Source: Aurantiacibacter gangjinensis (GTDB taxonomy: Bacteria > Pseudomonadota > Alphaproteobacteria > Sphingomonadales > Sphingomonadaceae). From it: a stretch of DNA of 64,000 bases. The stretch is from positions 1,569,001-1,633,000 of the forward strand of contig NZ_CP018097.1 of the NCBI RefSeq assembly GCF_001886695.1, read 5' to 3'. Every line of letters begins with the position of its first letter. Positions within the stretch are counted from its first letter, which is position 1. A program made the position numbers and the translations under genes. A model generated the notes under the pieces. That model saw only the letters and a program-made list of their open reading frames with translations, made no database searches and had not been told where the DNA came from. This document shows, one piece after another, positions 8,062 to 16,602 of this stretch.

Positions 8062-8718
8062 TCATTCAGCCGCAGTTGTCTCGGGCCGGGCAGATGTCGC
8101 CTCGGCCAAAGCCTGGCGATTGATCGTCAGCAGGCGTGGACGCCCGCCCGGCTCGCTGGTGCCCAGCCAGATTGCGCCCAGCGCGAAGAAGCCGCCTTGC
8201 TCTGGAACGACGGTCATATCTTCCAGATCGAGATTGCGCAGTTGCTCGCGCATTTCGGGCGTCAGCACGGCGGCGAATGCCGATTGCGACAGCTCTGTAT
8301 CGGCCAGCTCCTGCCGCTCGCCGTTCTCATCGATGTAAAGCAGCGGGATTTCCATTTGCGACAGCATGGAAGCAGGATCGTCGCTATCGGCGGCCTCACG
8401 GATCGCGCGGATCGCACTGTCGAACTGGCTGGCGCTGGTGCCGGTAGCACAGGATATGAGCCCGCCCTCTACCATGTCGTGCGCACGGTCGAAATCGCGA
8501 TTGGGCTCGTCCTGCTGCTCCCACACGACCAGCAGGCAATCGCGCTCCGCTTCCGCCACGGCGCTGGCAGCGACATCGGGGACGGACACTTCCATGCTCG
8601 TCATTTCGCCGCCTGAATCCACTGGCATTCCCGGCTCCGGCGAACAGGCCACAAGCACGGCCACGCCCGCCATCGAAGCGATAGCGGGCTTGGCGTTATA
8701 TGCGGGATCACGGCTCAT
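8062..8718 (-). CDS. Hypothetical lipoprotein
   Basis: I do not recognise this 218-residue protein. The N-terminus (SMAGVAVLVACSPEPG) is a lipoprotein signal with a VACS lipobox, so it should be membrane-anchored and periplasmic. A helical middle section has two cysteines (ERDCLLVVWEQQ and GLISCATG) that could pair, and a C-terminal part (EQGGFFALGAIWLGTSEPGG) looks beta-rich. No catalytic signature is visible. It lies between the M3 peptidase and a lysozyme on the same strand, but with gaps large enough for its own promoter. Confidence 0.72.
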   Translation of the reverse strand: MSRDPAYNAKPAIASMAGVAVLVACSPEPGMPVDSGGEMTSMEVSVPDVAASAVAEAERDCLLVVWEQQDEPNRDFDRAHDMVEGGLISCATGTSASQFDSAIRAIREAADSDDPASMLSQMEIPLLYIDENGERQELADTELSQSAFAAVLTPEMREQLRNLDLEDMTVVPEQGGFFALGAIWLGTSEPGGRPRLLTINRQALAEATSARPETTAAE

Positions 8719-8763
8719 ATTGGCGGATTTGCTCTAGGGTCTGGCGACATGCAAGACCGGAAA

Positions 8764-9663
8764 TTATAGGTTGGCGCGCCCCGCGCTGTCCACTTCCACC
8801 GCGCGCGGATCTTCATAGGCTGCCTCCATGAAAATCGCCTGGCGACGTTCACTACGATATTCGAGGCCACGCGCCACCTTTCCAGCGGCTGTCGTGTAGT
8901 TCAACTGATCGGCCATGGCAGTGTAATCGCCAGACTGGATGGCGGCATTCAGGCGCGGACTCTTGCGCTCCGACACATTGCCTTCGCCGACATTGTACAC
9001 AAGATCGACGAGAGCGTCGAATTCATGCTGGTATAGCGGCAGGTCGTTCACGAGATTACGCACGCCTTCCTCGGCCTTGGCTAAGTCCTGCTCGAGAAAT
9101 TCCAGCGCTTGCTCGTAGGTAATGCGGTCACCGACCGACAATCCGTCTTCCGGCAGGACCAGATGACCGACACCGACAGTGGGATACCCGGCGACATCGC
9201 GATATACGGTCAGTCGCACGCCTTCTTCTTCGGCCAGCGCCTCTTTCATCGTGTCACTCACCTTCAGGTTAGCAACATCGACCCGCTCTTTCGTCGCATC
9301 GATTTGGTCTTCCAGCATCATCTGAGCGCTGGCATATTTCGGCCCTGCTTGCGCAGCATCATACGGGCTTACCGCTGCGGTGCTGAGAGTGAGAGCGGCG
9401 GCTGACATGGCGAGGGCTGCCTTGCGCTTGCGCATTCTGCCACGCATTCCCTGTCCGCTGCTCTTCCGCCTTCTGCTGCGCATCCGCGCAATAAGTTCAC
9501 TGACCATCTGGCTGCGCATCCAACGCATAGCCGGGCGTAGTTCGTCCGCCGCCTTGCTATCCTTACCGGATGGCGGCGGTGGAGGATGGCTGGCGCCTTC
9601 CTTCGGGTCATAGGGTGCGTTTCCCGTGATCGGGGTGATGGGAGTGGGCGCCGATGCCGACAT
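8764..9663 (-). CDS. Membrane-anchored GH24 lysozyme (phage endolysin-like)
   Basis: The C-terminal half holds the GH24 catalytic pattern E-x8-D-x5-T within EEEGVRLTVYRD and VAGYPTVGVGH, so it should hydrolyse peptidoglycan. Before it come a proline-rich stretch (SHPPPPPSG), a strongly basic run (RMRSRRRK, RGRMRKRKA) and one hydrophobic segment (AALAMSAAALTLSTAAV). This gives a cytoplasmic tail, one membrane span and an outside enzyme domain. The start is uncertain: in-frame ATGs exist at 9723, 9684, 9663 and 9528; 9663 was chosen because AGG lies at a workable distance and the preceding codons look less coding. No holin gene or phage neighbours are present, so a housekeeping cell wall role is likely. 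Confidence 0.8.
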   Translation of the reverse strand: MSASAPTPITPITGNAPYDPKEGASHPPPPPSGKDSKAADELRPAMRWMRSQMVSELIARMRSRRRKSSGQGMRGRMRKRKAALAMSAAALTLSTAAVSPYDAAQAGPKYASAQMMLEDQIDATKERVDVANLKVSDTMKEALAEEEGVRLTVYRDVAGYPTVGVGHLVLPEDGLSVGDRITYEQALEFLEQDLAKAEEGVRNLVNDLPLYQHEFDALVDLVYNVGEGNVSERKSPRLNAAIQSGDYTAMADQLNYTTAAGKVARGLEYRSERRQAIFMEAAYEDPRAVEVDSAGRANL

Positions 9664-9826
9664 TGAAAACCTGTACTTCCTCATGGGTGAAGCGATTGCT
9701 GCTTCACTTTTGTTCATCTTCACCCACTCAACGGATCAACGGCGTGCATGGTCCACGCTTCGTCCTGCCACGCCAACGCTTCGCACGATTGCTGTCGACG
9801 CGGAACTTTTCGGCAATGTCCGCAAG

Positions 9827-10357
9827 TTACGGAAATTGCTGGATTTCGGTGTAGATCGGGCCGTTAGGCGTCAGATCGCTCTCGAACAGCGAAAAAGAGC
9901 GCGCAGTCCATGCTGGCGGGGCCAGTTTCCCATTGGCATGCAGCCAGCTTTCCAGCGGCCCGCTGCCTGCCGACAGGCGCGCCAGGGTGACATGCGGCAC
10001 GAATTTGCGTGTGACCGGCGCGCATCCCGCGCGGCGACACGCCATCTCCACGCGCATTTGCAAAAGGTCCAGTTCGCCATTGGGCTCCACCGCCGCCCAG
10101 ATCGCCCGTGCGCGTTTAGCGCCTTCGAAATGGCCGACACCGGAGAGCCTGACCTCGAGCGGCAGAAAAGCGATGCTGGAAAGCGCGGCGACGATATCGG
10201 CCTCCAGATGCCGGTCAACCTCTCCAATGAAGCGCAGCGTGATGTGCAGATTGTCCGCATCCTGCCACCGCGCCCCGGGCACGCCTTCCATGGCGTCGAG
10301 CAACGGCTCGCTCACGCGGTCGGGCAGGCCGAGGGCGACGAAAAGGCGGCGGGTCAT
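9827..10357 (-). CDS. thpR: RNA 2',3'-cyclic phosphodiesterase (2'-5' RNA ligase family)
   Basis: This small cytoplasmic enzyme of the 2H phosphoesterase superfamily opens 2',3'-cyclic phosphates on RNA. Both catalytic H-x-T motifs are present: HITLRF near residue 38 and HVTLAR near residue 121. The start MTRRLFVALGLP and the 176-residue length match the ThpR family. It is divergent from uvrA and shares the intergenic region holding the SOS box, although the SOS site lies closer to uvrA. The biological substrate in bacteria is not well defined. Confidence 0.9.
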   Translation of the reverse strand: MTRRLFVALGLPDRVSEPLLDAMEGVPGARWQDADNLHITLRFIGEVDRHLEADIVAALSSIAFLPLEVRLSGVGHFEGAKRARAIWAAVEPNGELDLLQMRVEMACRRAGCAPVTRKFVPHVTLARLSAGSGPLESWLHANGKLAPPAWTARSFSLFESDLTPNGPIYTEIQQFP

Positions 10358-10411
10358 GAGGCGGCAACGATCTGGTGGGCATCGTTATCCTGCAATGCGC
10401 TTGACCAATGA

Positions 10412-10426
10412 GAACGTATGGTGAAC
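10412..10426 (-). promoter_or_regulatory. Candidate LexA (SOS) box upstream of uvrA
   Basis: GAAC-N7-GAAC is the complement of GTTC-N7-GTTC, the direct-repeat LexA operator known for alphaproteobacteria. It lies 83 bases before the uvrA start, and the same motif precedes recA in this window. A TTGACC at 10401 could be the -35 of the controlled promoter. Confidence 0.72.
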
Positions 10427-10508
10427 AAGCTGCGCTTTCCCGAAAGCTGCAGGCTACGGCATTCGGCCCCACTGGACTCATCGGGCAACAGCCCCCACTT
10501 GGACCGCC

Positions 10509-13418
10509 ATGGCTCTCACCAAAATTTCCGTCAAAGGCGCACGCGAGCACAATCTCAAAGGCGTCGATATCGACTTGCCGCGCGATGCGCTGATCGTCAT
10601 CACCGGCCTTTCCGGCTCGGGCAAGTCCAGCCTCGCTTTCGATACAATCTATGCCGAGGGGCAGCGGCGTTATGTCGAGAGCCTTTCCGCCTATGCGCGC
10701 CAGTTTCTCGAGATGATGCAGAAGCCCGATGTCGAGCATATCGACGGGCTTTCGCCTGCCATTTCCATCGAGCAAAAGACGACGAGCCGCAATCCACGCT
10801 CGACCGTGGCGACTGTTACGGAAATCTACGATTACATGCGCCTTTTGTGGGCGAGGGTGGGCGTACCGTACTCGCCCGCCACCGGTGAGCCGATCGAGGC
10901 GCAGACCGTCTCCAACATGGTCGACCGGGTGATGGCGCTGCCTGAAGGCACGCGGCTGTACCTGCTCGCCCCCGTGGTGCGCGGTCGCAAGGGCGAATAC
11001 CGGCGCGAGCTGGCCGAATGGCAGAAGGCCGGCTTCACCCGCGTGCGGATCGATGGCGAGATGTATGCAATCGAAGAAGCGCCCGCGCTCGACAAGAAGT
11101 TCAAGCACGACATCGAAGTGGTGGTGGATCGCCTCGCTGTGAAGGAAGGGCTGGAAACGCGCCTTGCCGACAGTTTCGAAACCGCGCTCAAGCTGGCCGA
11201 GGGGCTGGCTTATGTCGATCTGGCCGATGGCGTCGTGCCGGGGCGCGAAGAGGAAGCAGACAGCGGCGGCGCGATGAAAGGCGCAGGCCTCCCCGCCAAC
11301 CGCATCGTGTTCTCCGAGAAATTCGCTTGCCCGGTCTCCGGCTTCACCATCGAGGAAGTCGAGCCGCGCCTGTTCTCGTTCAACGCGCCGCAGGGCGCCT
11401 GCCCGACATGCGACGGGATAGGCGAGAAGCAGCTGTTCGACCCGCAGCTGGTCGTGCCCAACGAGGAACTGACGCTGAAGAAGGGCGCGGTGGTGCCTTG
11501 GGCGAAGTCCAACCCGCCATCGCCCTATTACATGCAGGTGCTCGGCAGCCTCGCCAAGGAATACGGCTTCCGGCTGGACGACAAGTGGAGCGATCTCTCT
11601 CCCGAGCATCAGGACATCATCCTGCACGGCACCAAGGGCAAGCGCGTGCCGCTCACCTTCAAGGACGGGCGCAAGCAATACACGGTGCACAAGCCGTTCG
11701 AAGGCGTGATCGGCAATCTCAACCGCCGTATGGCGCAAACCGAAAGCGCGTGGATGCAGGAGGAGCTGAGCAAATTCCAGACCGCGCAGCCCTGCGAGAC
11801 ATGCGGCGGCAAGCGCCTCAACGAAAAGGCGCTGGCGGTGAAGATCCCCGGGCCAACGGGTGTCACTGATATCGCCACGCCGACCAAGATGAGCGTGTCC
11901 GACGCGAAGGACTGGTTCCTCGGCCTCGACAGCCACCTCACCGACCAGCAGCAGCAGATCGCCCGCGCCATCCTGAAAGAGATCAACGAGAGGCTGGGCT
12001 TCCTCGACAATGTCGGCCTCGACTACCTCAATCTCGACCGCACCAGCGGCACGCTCAGCGGCGGGGAGAGCCAGCGCATCCGCCTCGCCAGCCAGATCGG
12101 CAGCGGGCTGTCGGGCGTGCTCTACGTGCTCGACGAGCCGAGCATCGGCCTCCACCAGCGCGACAATGACCGGCTGCTGGAAACATTGAAGCGCCTGCGC
12201 GACCTCGGCAACACCGTGATCGTCGTGGAGCATGACGAGGACGCCATCCGCCAGGCAGACCATGTGGTGGACCTTGGCCCGGGCGCCGGCGTGCGCGGGG
12301 GCGAGGTGGTGGCGCAGGGCACGCTCAAGCAGGTGCTGCGCTCCAAGAAATCGCTCACCGCCGATTACCTCACGGGTCGCCGCCGGATCGAGGTGCCCGC
12401 CAACCGCCGCAAGGGCAACGGGCACAAGCTGACCGTGCATGGCGCGCGGGCGAACAACCTCAACAACGTCACCGCCAGCCTGCCGCTGGGCACTTTCACC
12501 TGCATCACCGGCGTCTCGGGCTCGGGCAAGTCGAGCTTCACCATCGACACGCTCTATGCCGCCGCCGCGCGCACGCTCAACAATGCCCGCGTGGTGGCAG
12601 GCGCGCATGACAAGGTGACGGGGCTCGAATATTGCGACAAGGTCATCGAGATCGATCAGTCCCCCATCGGCCGCACCCCGCGATCCAACCCCGCCACCTA
12701 TACCGGCGCCTTCACCAATATCCGCGACTGGTTTGCCGGCCTGCCCGAAAGCCAGGCGCGCGGTTACAAGCCGGGCCGCTTTTCGTTCAACGTGAAGGGA
12801 GGCCGGTGCGAGGCGTGCCAGGGCGACGGCCTGATCAAGATCGAGATGCACTTCTTGCCCGATGTCTACGTCACCTGCGAGGAATGCGGCGGCAAACGCT
12901 ACAATCGCGAGACGCTGGAAGTGAAGTTCAAGGGCCACTCCATCGCCGACGTGCTGGACATGACGATCGAGGACGCGGAAGGTTTCTTCAAGGCCGTGCC
13001 CCCCATCCGCGACAAGATGCACATGCTGAACGAAGTGGGGCTGGGCTACGTGAAAGTCGGCCAGCAGGCGACGACCCTGTCAGGCGGCGAGGCGCAACGC
13101 GTGAAACTCGCCAAGGAACTGAGCAAACGCAGCACCGGCCAGACGCTCTATATCCTCGACGAGCCCACCACCGGCCTGCATTTCGAGGACGTGCGCAAAC
13201 TGCTGGAAGTGCTGCATCGGCTGGTGGACCAGGGCAATTCGGTCGTGGTGATCGAGCACAATCTGGATGTGATCAAGACCGCCGACCACGTGCTGGACCT
13301 CGGCCCGGATGGCGGTGTCCGGGGTGGCGAGATCATCGCCTCTGGCACTCCCGAAGAGGTCGCCAGAGAGCCACGTTCCTATACTGGCCAATACCTTGCG
13401 AATATGCTCGAACGCTAG
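10509..13418 (+). CDS. uvrA: Excinuclease ABC subunit A (UvrA)
   Basis: This is the damage-recognition ATPase of nucleotide excision repair. The 969-residue protein has two ABC modules: Walker [10 protein letters not shown] near residue 32 and GVSGSGKSS near residue 674; signatures [16 protein letters not shown] and [15 protein letters not shown]; and zinc-binding cysteines ([10 protein letters not shown] with CETCGGKRL, and CEACQGDG with [10 protein letters not shown]). Length is normal. An SOS box lies upstream. The end ([13 protein letters not shown]) differs from a second, orphan uvrA-like tail lying just downstream (YLKPMLER), which suggests that the gene was replaced by a different allele. 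Confidence 0.97.
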   Translation: MALTKISVKGAREHNLKGVDIDLPRDALIVITGLSGSGKSSLAFDTIYAEGQRRYVESLSAYARQFLEMMQKPDVEHIDGLSPAISIEQKTTSRNPRSTVATVTEIYDYMRLLWARVGVPYSPATGEPIEAQTVSNMVDRVMALPEGTRLYLLAPVVRGRKGEYRRELAEWQKAGFTRVRIDGEMYAIEEAPALDKKFKHDIEVVVDRLAVKEGLETRLADSFETALKLAEGLAYVDLADGVVPGREEEADSGGAMKGAGLPANRIVFSEKFACPVSGFTIEEVEPRLFSFNAPQGACPTCDGIGEKQLFDPQLVVPNEELTLKKGAVVPWAKSNPPSPYYMQVLGSLAKEYGFRLDDKWSDLSPEHQDIILHGTKGKRVPLTFKDGRKQYTVHKPFEGVIGNLNRRMAQTESAWMQEELSKFQTAQPCETCGGKRLNEKALAVKIPGPTGVTDIATPTKMSVSDAKDWFLGLDSHLTDQQQQIARAILKEINERLGFLDNVGLDYLNLDRTSGTLSGGESQRIRLASQIGSGLSGVLYVLDEPSIGLHQRDNDRLLETLKRLRDLGNTVIVVEHDEDAIRQADHVVDLGPGAGVRGGEVVAQGTLKQVLRSKKSLTADYLTGRRRIEVPANRRKGNGHKLTVHGARANNLNNVTASLPLGTFTCITGVSGSGKSSFTIDTLYAAAARTLNNARVVAGAHDKVTGLEYCDKVIEIDQSPIGRTPRSNPATYTGAFTNIRDWFAGLPESQARGYKPGRFSFNVKGGRCEACQGDGLIKIEMHFLPDVYVTCEECGGKRYNRETLEVKFKGHSIADVLDMTIEDAEGFFKAVPPIRDKMHMLNEVGLGYVKVGQQATTLSGGEAQRVKLAKELSKRSTGQTLYILDEPTTGLHFEDVRKLLEVLHRLVDQGNSVVVIEHNLDVIKTADHVLDLGPDGGVRGGEIIASGTPEEVAREPRSYTGQYLANMLER

Positions 13419-13431
13419 GCGATGATGCCTG

Positions 13432-13450
13432 CCCTGAGCTTGTCAAAGGG
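13432..13450. repeat. Short inverted repeat (CTGAGCTTGTC family)
   Basis: CCCTGAGCTTGTCAAAGGG is a short palindrome belonging to the same family as the arms of the 15931-16032 repeat. It lies exactly between the uvrA stop and the leftover uvrA tail. Confidence 0.6.
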
Positions 13451-13545
13451 TGGCTGAGGGTACTCCGGAGGAGGTGGCTGCTGTGAGCGGAAGTTATACG
13501 GGGCAGTATTTGAAGCCGATGTTGGAGCGGGCGACACGGGGGTAA
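13450..13545 (+). pseudogene. Leftover second uvrA 3' end
   Basis: Thirty-one codons and a stop read VAEGTPEEVA, then SYTGQYLKPMLERATRG. This repeats the end of the intact UvrA (SGTPEEVA...[13 protein letters not shown]) with 18 of 24 aligned residues identical, but differs at most third codon positions. It begins inside a short palindrome 31 bases after the uvrA stop and has no start codon or domain of its own. The wobble differences argue against a fresh tandem duplication and for replacement of an older uvrA allele by recombination. Confidence 0.78.
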
Positions 13546-13644
13546 GCCTGCTCCGGACCTAATCTAAGCTCTCAGGCCATCCCGAAAGAGTGGGAGATTG
13601 TTGTTGTAGTGCTTTATTCGCGCGCTTGGACTAGCGTTTGAAAT

Positions 13645-15063
13645 TCACGTAATGTTATCGTCTTCGCTGTCGACCTCGTCTCGCACAGCTTCCGATTCGG
13701 GCTCACGACTTAGGGTTTCATTCGGATCGCTCGCATCACTAAACAAGGTGTCTGGAAACAATGTATTTGGCTCACTCTTAACGAAGGTATTTATGTGATC
13801 ACCTAGCATGGCCATTTTTGTTCTGAGCCTAAACGCGTAAGACTTCTCGGCACTCAGTTGCAGCCCAGCCTCCGCTGATTGCGATAAATCCTTTGCAATA
13901 ATACTTATTTGAGTGAGCGATAGCTTCTTATCGTTGATATCCAAGATTTTAGCGACAAAAACCTTCGCTATCTTGTAACACGCAGTGACCAAAGCTGAGA
14001 CTGCGATGGCCAGAGGCAGTTTTGCTAGTAAAAGTGGCCAAACTGATCTGTCGGGATTTTCTTTAACCCACTCAGAAAGATCATACGATCCAGTCAGAAT
14101 CCAAATAAATAATATACAAATGATTGCAACAAGCCCTGAATAATAAAGATTGTAAGTGCGAATATCATTGCTAGCTTGTTCTACAAATCCAGAAATTTCA
14201 CTTGGGAATAAATTTATATTATCCTGAAGCTTTTTTAGTTCTGCTTTGGACTCTTCAACTTCCTGCTTTCCATTTTCTCGACTTTTTGTTACAGTATCGA
14301 GCTCGGCGCGACGCTCGGATACCTGTTCGATAAGCTTCTCTAGCTGTGCATCTGTTCGATCAAGTTTGGCTTGAAGTTCGCTGTCAACACTTTCCTTTTC
14401 AGCAATTGCCGCATTTAGCTTCTCAAGGTTCGATCTCGTATCCTCGATGTCCTGATCGATCGCCTCTAATTCAGACTCTTTTTTTGCTAAGACTAAGATG
14501 CGCTCATCAGTGTCATCCTTAATCTCGGAAATTTCGGATTTTGCTTCTAACTTTATCGAATTAATTCGAGAAATTTTGTGGAGAAACTCGCCAAGATTTT
14601 CTTTATAAAAGCCCCAGAGTGATACGCGTTGAATCTCTGGCGTTCTTCGAAATACTGACCAAAATATACTTGGTGGTTTAAACGCAATCGACACGCAAAA
14701 CTCGTTTATATCAATTCGAAGCTTGCCGGACTTTGGCCGCCCTTTCAGCTCTTTTTCCGAGCCATCCTCTAGAGTGACTCGAAATCGATACTCGTCAGCG
14801 TCTGAGATTTCATCGCCTTCGATATCTACGAAGCAGATAAATAGCGGGTTTTTAAATTCGTAGGTGTGCCAACGATTTTTTGCTTGGATAGAGGTGTCGG
14901 TGCCGGAATTTGACAATAGCTTTGTTGTTTTATTTCCTTGCTTTTCAACAAGATAATACGGTATTGCAGGCACCCCTGAGGCACCATCATCAATTTCGGC
15001 AGATGCATCGTCCAGAATAGACTGTTGGCGCGACTTGGGCGTTTGTTGTTCGACTTCACTCAT
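13645..15063 (-). CDS. AT-rich coiled-coil membrane protein of unknown function
   Basis: I do not recognise this 472-residue protein. Residues about 60-165 look beta-rich (KNPLFICFVDIEGDE, YRFRVTLEDGSEKELKG). Residues 165-290 are a long charged coiled coil (heptads in KKESELEAIDQDIEDTRSNL and following). Two membrane segments lie at about 308-325 (YSGLVAIICILFIWILTG) and 343-368 (LLLAKLPLAIAVSALVTACY). A helical region and an acidic, Ser-rich tail (residues 430-472) follow. Base composition is clearly more AT-rich than every neighbour, with A/T-ending codons, so recent acquisition is likely. It has no partner gene on its strand. A sensor or effector role in an accessory (for example defence) locus is only speculation. 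Confidence 0.82.
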   Translation of the reverse strand: MSEVEQQTPKSRQQSILDDASAEIDDGASGVPAIPYYLVEKQGNKTTKLLSNSGTDTSIQAKNRWHTYEFKNPLFICFVDIEGDEISDADEYRFRVTLEDGSEKELKGRPKSGKLRIDINEFCVSIAFKPPSIFWSVFRRTPEIQRVSLWGFYKENLGEFLHKISRINSIKLEAKSEISEIKDDTDERILVLAKKESELEAIDQDIEDTRSNLEKLNAAIAEKESVDSELQAKLDRTDAQLEKLIEQVSERRAELDTVTKSRENGKQEVEESKAELKKLQDNINLFPSEISGFVEQASNDIRTYNLYYSGLVAIICILFIWILTGSYDLSEWVKENPDRSVWPLLLAKLPLAIAVSALVTACYKIAKVFVAKILDINDKKLSLTQISIIAKDLSQSAEAGLQLSAEKSYAFRLRTKMAMLGDHINTFVKSEPNTLFPDTLFSDASDPNETLSREPESEAVRDEVDSEDDNIT

Positions 15064-15228
15064 CTTGCAAACCTTTCTATTCGATTAGCTAGCGGTGTAT
15101 CGAACTGAGAGCGAATAAGAAGATCAATAAATCCACAATTTCTCTTTGCATATCGTTTGCATAGAACGCGCCCCTAGCGATGCGGACAGAAATTTCGAGT
15201 AGGGTGGATCATTCCTATCTCGCATTGA
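15064..15228. other. AT-rich leader of the membrane gene
   Basis: The stretch is AT-rich like the neighbouring minus-strand gene and likely holds its promoter. A TTTGCATA octamer occurs twice (15145-15152 and 15156-15163). I see no gene in it. Confidence 0.35.
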
Positions 15229-15488
15229 ATGCCGAGGCCTGTAAGTTTTGTCTCTTCAATTCTCCCAGCCAAAGACCGCCGGCGAGAAAGGCCGAGTCCC
15301 AAGCATCACAAGCGAGGCCGTGCGCGCAACGCTCGTGCCGGGTGTAAATTGTGCAAGCCGTGGAAGGTCAACGGCGTCCGCACGGAGCGCTCCGACCCCG
15401 GATCGAGTCCGGGGTGACGTTTGGCGAGCGGTTTTCCGATCATCGGCGGAGAGAAGCGGCGCGGGTGGCGGTTTTGGCGGTTCGCTAG
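15229..15488 (+). pseudogene. Small basic CxxC protein gene split by a 26-base palindrome
   Basis: The first part reads MPRPVSF..., then the basic core KHHKRGRARNARAGCKLCKP and WKVNGVRTERSD, then runs into a palindromic repeat and stops (PGSSPG). Removing 26 bases (15397-15422) restores a frame that continues GERFSDHRRREAARVAVLAV and a stop. The smooth join at SD|GERFSDHRRR argues for one small gene, about 76 codons, interrupted by a repeat insertion. The C-x2-C-K-P-x-K core resembles a widespread family of small uncharacterised proteobacterial proteins, as far as I recall. The 5' end is uncertain, since the first 20 codons look less coding. Confidence 0.55.
15396..15420. repeat. CCCCGGAT-palindrome copy 1
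   Basis: CCCCGGATCGAGTCCGGGG plus TGACGT. It differs by one base from copy 2 at 15559-15583. It interrupts the small CxxC gene. Confidence 0.8.
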
Positions 15489-15600
15489 TTCCACCCGTCG
15501 CCCCGGCCTACGAGCCGGGGCCGGGCTTATTCTGGCTCTGCGCTGGAAGGCAGCTGGACCCCGGATCAAGTCCGGGGTGACGTCGTGAGGGCGGGGCGCG
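15489..15600. repeat. Composite intergenic repeat with CCCCGGAT-palindrome copy 2
   Basis: A palindrome GCCCCGGCCTACGAGCCGGG (15500-15519 region) is followed by CCCCGGATCAAGTCCGGGG with TGACGT (15559-15583). No coding frame is convincing. The block looks like adjacent members of two repeat families. Confidence 0.7.
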
Positions 15601-15615
15601 CTGCCGCCAACCCCC

Positions 15616-15843
15616 TCACACCAGCCCGCCGGGATAGATATCGATCCGCTTCTGGTCGCATTCGCTGCAGCGGAAGCGGCGTTTGGCGTCCAGGATCTTC
15701 GTGGACCAGCGGCGCTTGATGAAGAACCAGTAGGTCTTGGCCGGGTCCAGCTCGATACGGTGGCCGCAGGACAGGCACTTGATCGTCAGTTTCGAGCCGT
15801 AGCTCATGTAAGCCGAGATCGTGTCCAGTCGCTTGTGCCCCAT
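15616..15843 (-). CDS. Small zinc-ribbon protein
   Basis: This 75-residue protein carries two C-x2-C pairs, KCLSCGH near residue 22 and RCSECDQ near residue 58, as expected for a zinc ribbon. Between them lie HRIELDPAKTYWFF and basic residues (IKRRWSTKILDAKRRF) that could touch nucleic acid. An in-frame start six codons upstream (15861) is possible; MGHKRLDTIS was chosen as it looks like a natural N-terminus. It sits in the repeat-rich islet, next to a phage-like HTH gene. The function is unknown; DNA or RNA binding is a guess. Confidence 0.72.
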   Translation of the reverse strand: MGHKRLDTISAYMSYGSKLTIKCLSCGHRIELDPAKTYWFFIKRRWSTKILDAKRRFRCSECDQKRIDIYPGGLV

Positions 15844-15930
15844 GCGAATCGTATTGAACAAAGCGCGAACAAAATGGAAGTGGGTGGCGGCGGAAAAGGG
15901 GTGGGTTTTTGGGTGGCCATTCTTGGAAAT

Positions 15931-16032
15931 CCGTTCGTGCTGAGCCTGTCGAAGTACGAGTTGGCAGGCGCTGCGCTTTTCGCCGTTGGCACTCCGCGCC
16001 GTCTACGAGTCCGACAAGCTCAGGATGAACGG
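15931..16032. repeat. Inverted repeat with CTGAGC-TGTCG arms
   Basis: The left arm CCGTTCGTGCTGAGCCTGTC (15931-15950) is mirrored by the right arm ending GACAAGCTCAGGATGAACGG (16013-16032). About 60 bases separate the arms. The related short palindrome at 13432 belongs to the same family. Confidence 0.75.
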
Positions 16033-16294
16033 GCTGGTGCGGCCAGTAAGGGCTGACAATCGAGCGCGGCTAGCGCTCGACGGAGCGCAAGGCGCGACCC
16101 GCAGGTGCCGCGTAGCGGGAACGCAGTTCCGGCGGAGCGAATAGCACCGAGGGAGTCGCAGACGGGCCGGAGGCCCACCAAGCTGCGGATGCAGCTTCAT
16201 GACACAAACTTATCCTGTCCTACACCCCCACCAATATGCCTCCCTGCGCGGTCCTATTGACCGCGTACGGAGTGCCACCATGACATCTTCTTGT
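16033..16294. other. Non-coding repeat-rich stretch
   Basis: It holds short self-complementary pieces such as GAGCGCGGCTAGCGCTC (16062-16078) and GC-rich low-complexity sequence. I see no convincing gene. A forward reading frame starting at 16199 lacks coding character and overlaps a better minus-strand candidate. Confidence 0.4.
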
Positions 16295-16471
16295 TTAGAC
16301 CCTCAAGCGCCGGGCGGGGCGCATCCGCGCCCCTTGGCTTCCTCGCAAAAGCTCGGGCGGCCGTTCGGCCTTGCCGCGCAGAGCGCGGATCACCACCACG
16401 ACCTCCCCGATCTCCTCCCCGTGCATCTCGACGCGCGCCCGCGAGAGCATGGCGATGGCTGGCTTAGCCAC
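16295..16471 (-). CDS. Small hypothetical protein (58 residues), GTG start
   Basis: I do not recognise it. From GTG the product reads VAKPAIAMLSRARVEMHGEE, then IGEVVVVIRALRGKAERPPE. The codons are strongly G/C-ending through the first two thirds, a coding signature here, whereas the opposite strand reading is Pro/Arg/His-rich. An alternative start is the ATG at residue 8. It is divergent from the HTH gene at 16603 and may share a control region with it, as an accessory or phage-derived pair. Confidence 0.45.
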   Translation of the reverse strand: MAKPAIAMLSRARVEMHGEEIGEVVVVIRALRGKAERPPELLRGSQGARMRPARRLRV

Positions 16472-16602
16472 GTCACCGCTGGCCGCATCGGCCCTTCTTG
16501 TCGGCCTACCGCTTCGCTACTTGAGGCCGGGTCCAACACCCAAACCGCGCTCCAGACCGCTCGCCACATCCGCAATGCGCGCGCGATCGCAGGGGGTGCC
16601 AA

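Noticed and set aside
10215-13022. 935-codon frame opposite uvrA
   Set aside because: Antisense shadow in a GC-rich genome; uvrA on the other strand has all family motifs.
15390-15425. tRNA-like T-arm (GATCGAGTCCGGGG)
   Set aside because: No acceptor, D or anticodon arms; the element is a palindromic repeat with a second copy nearby.
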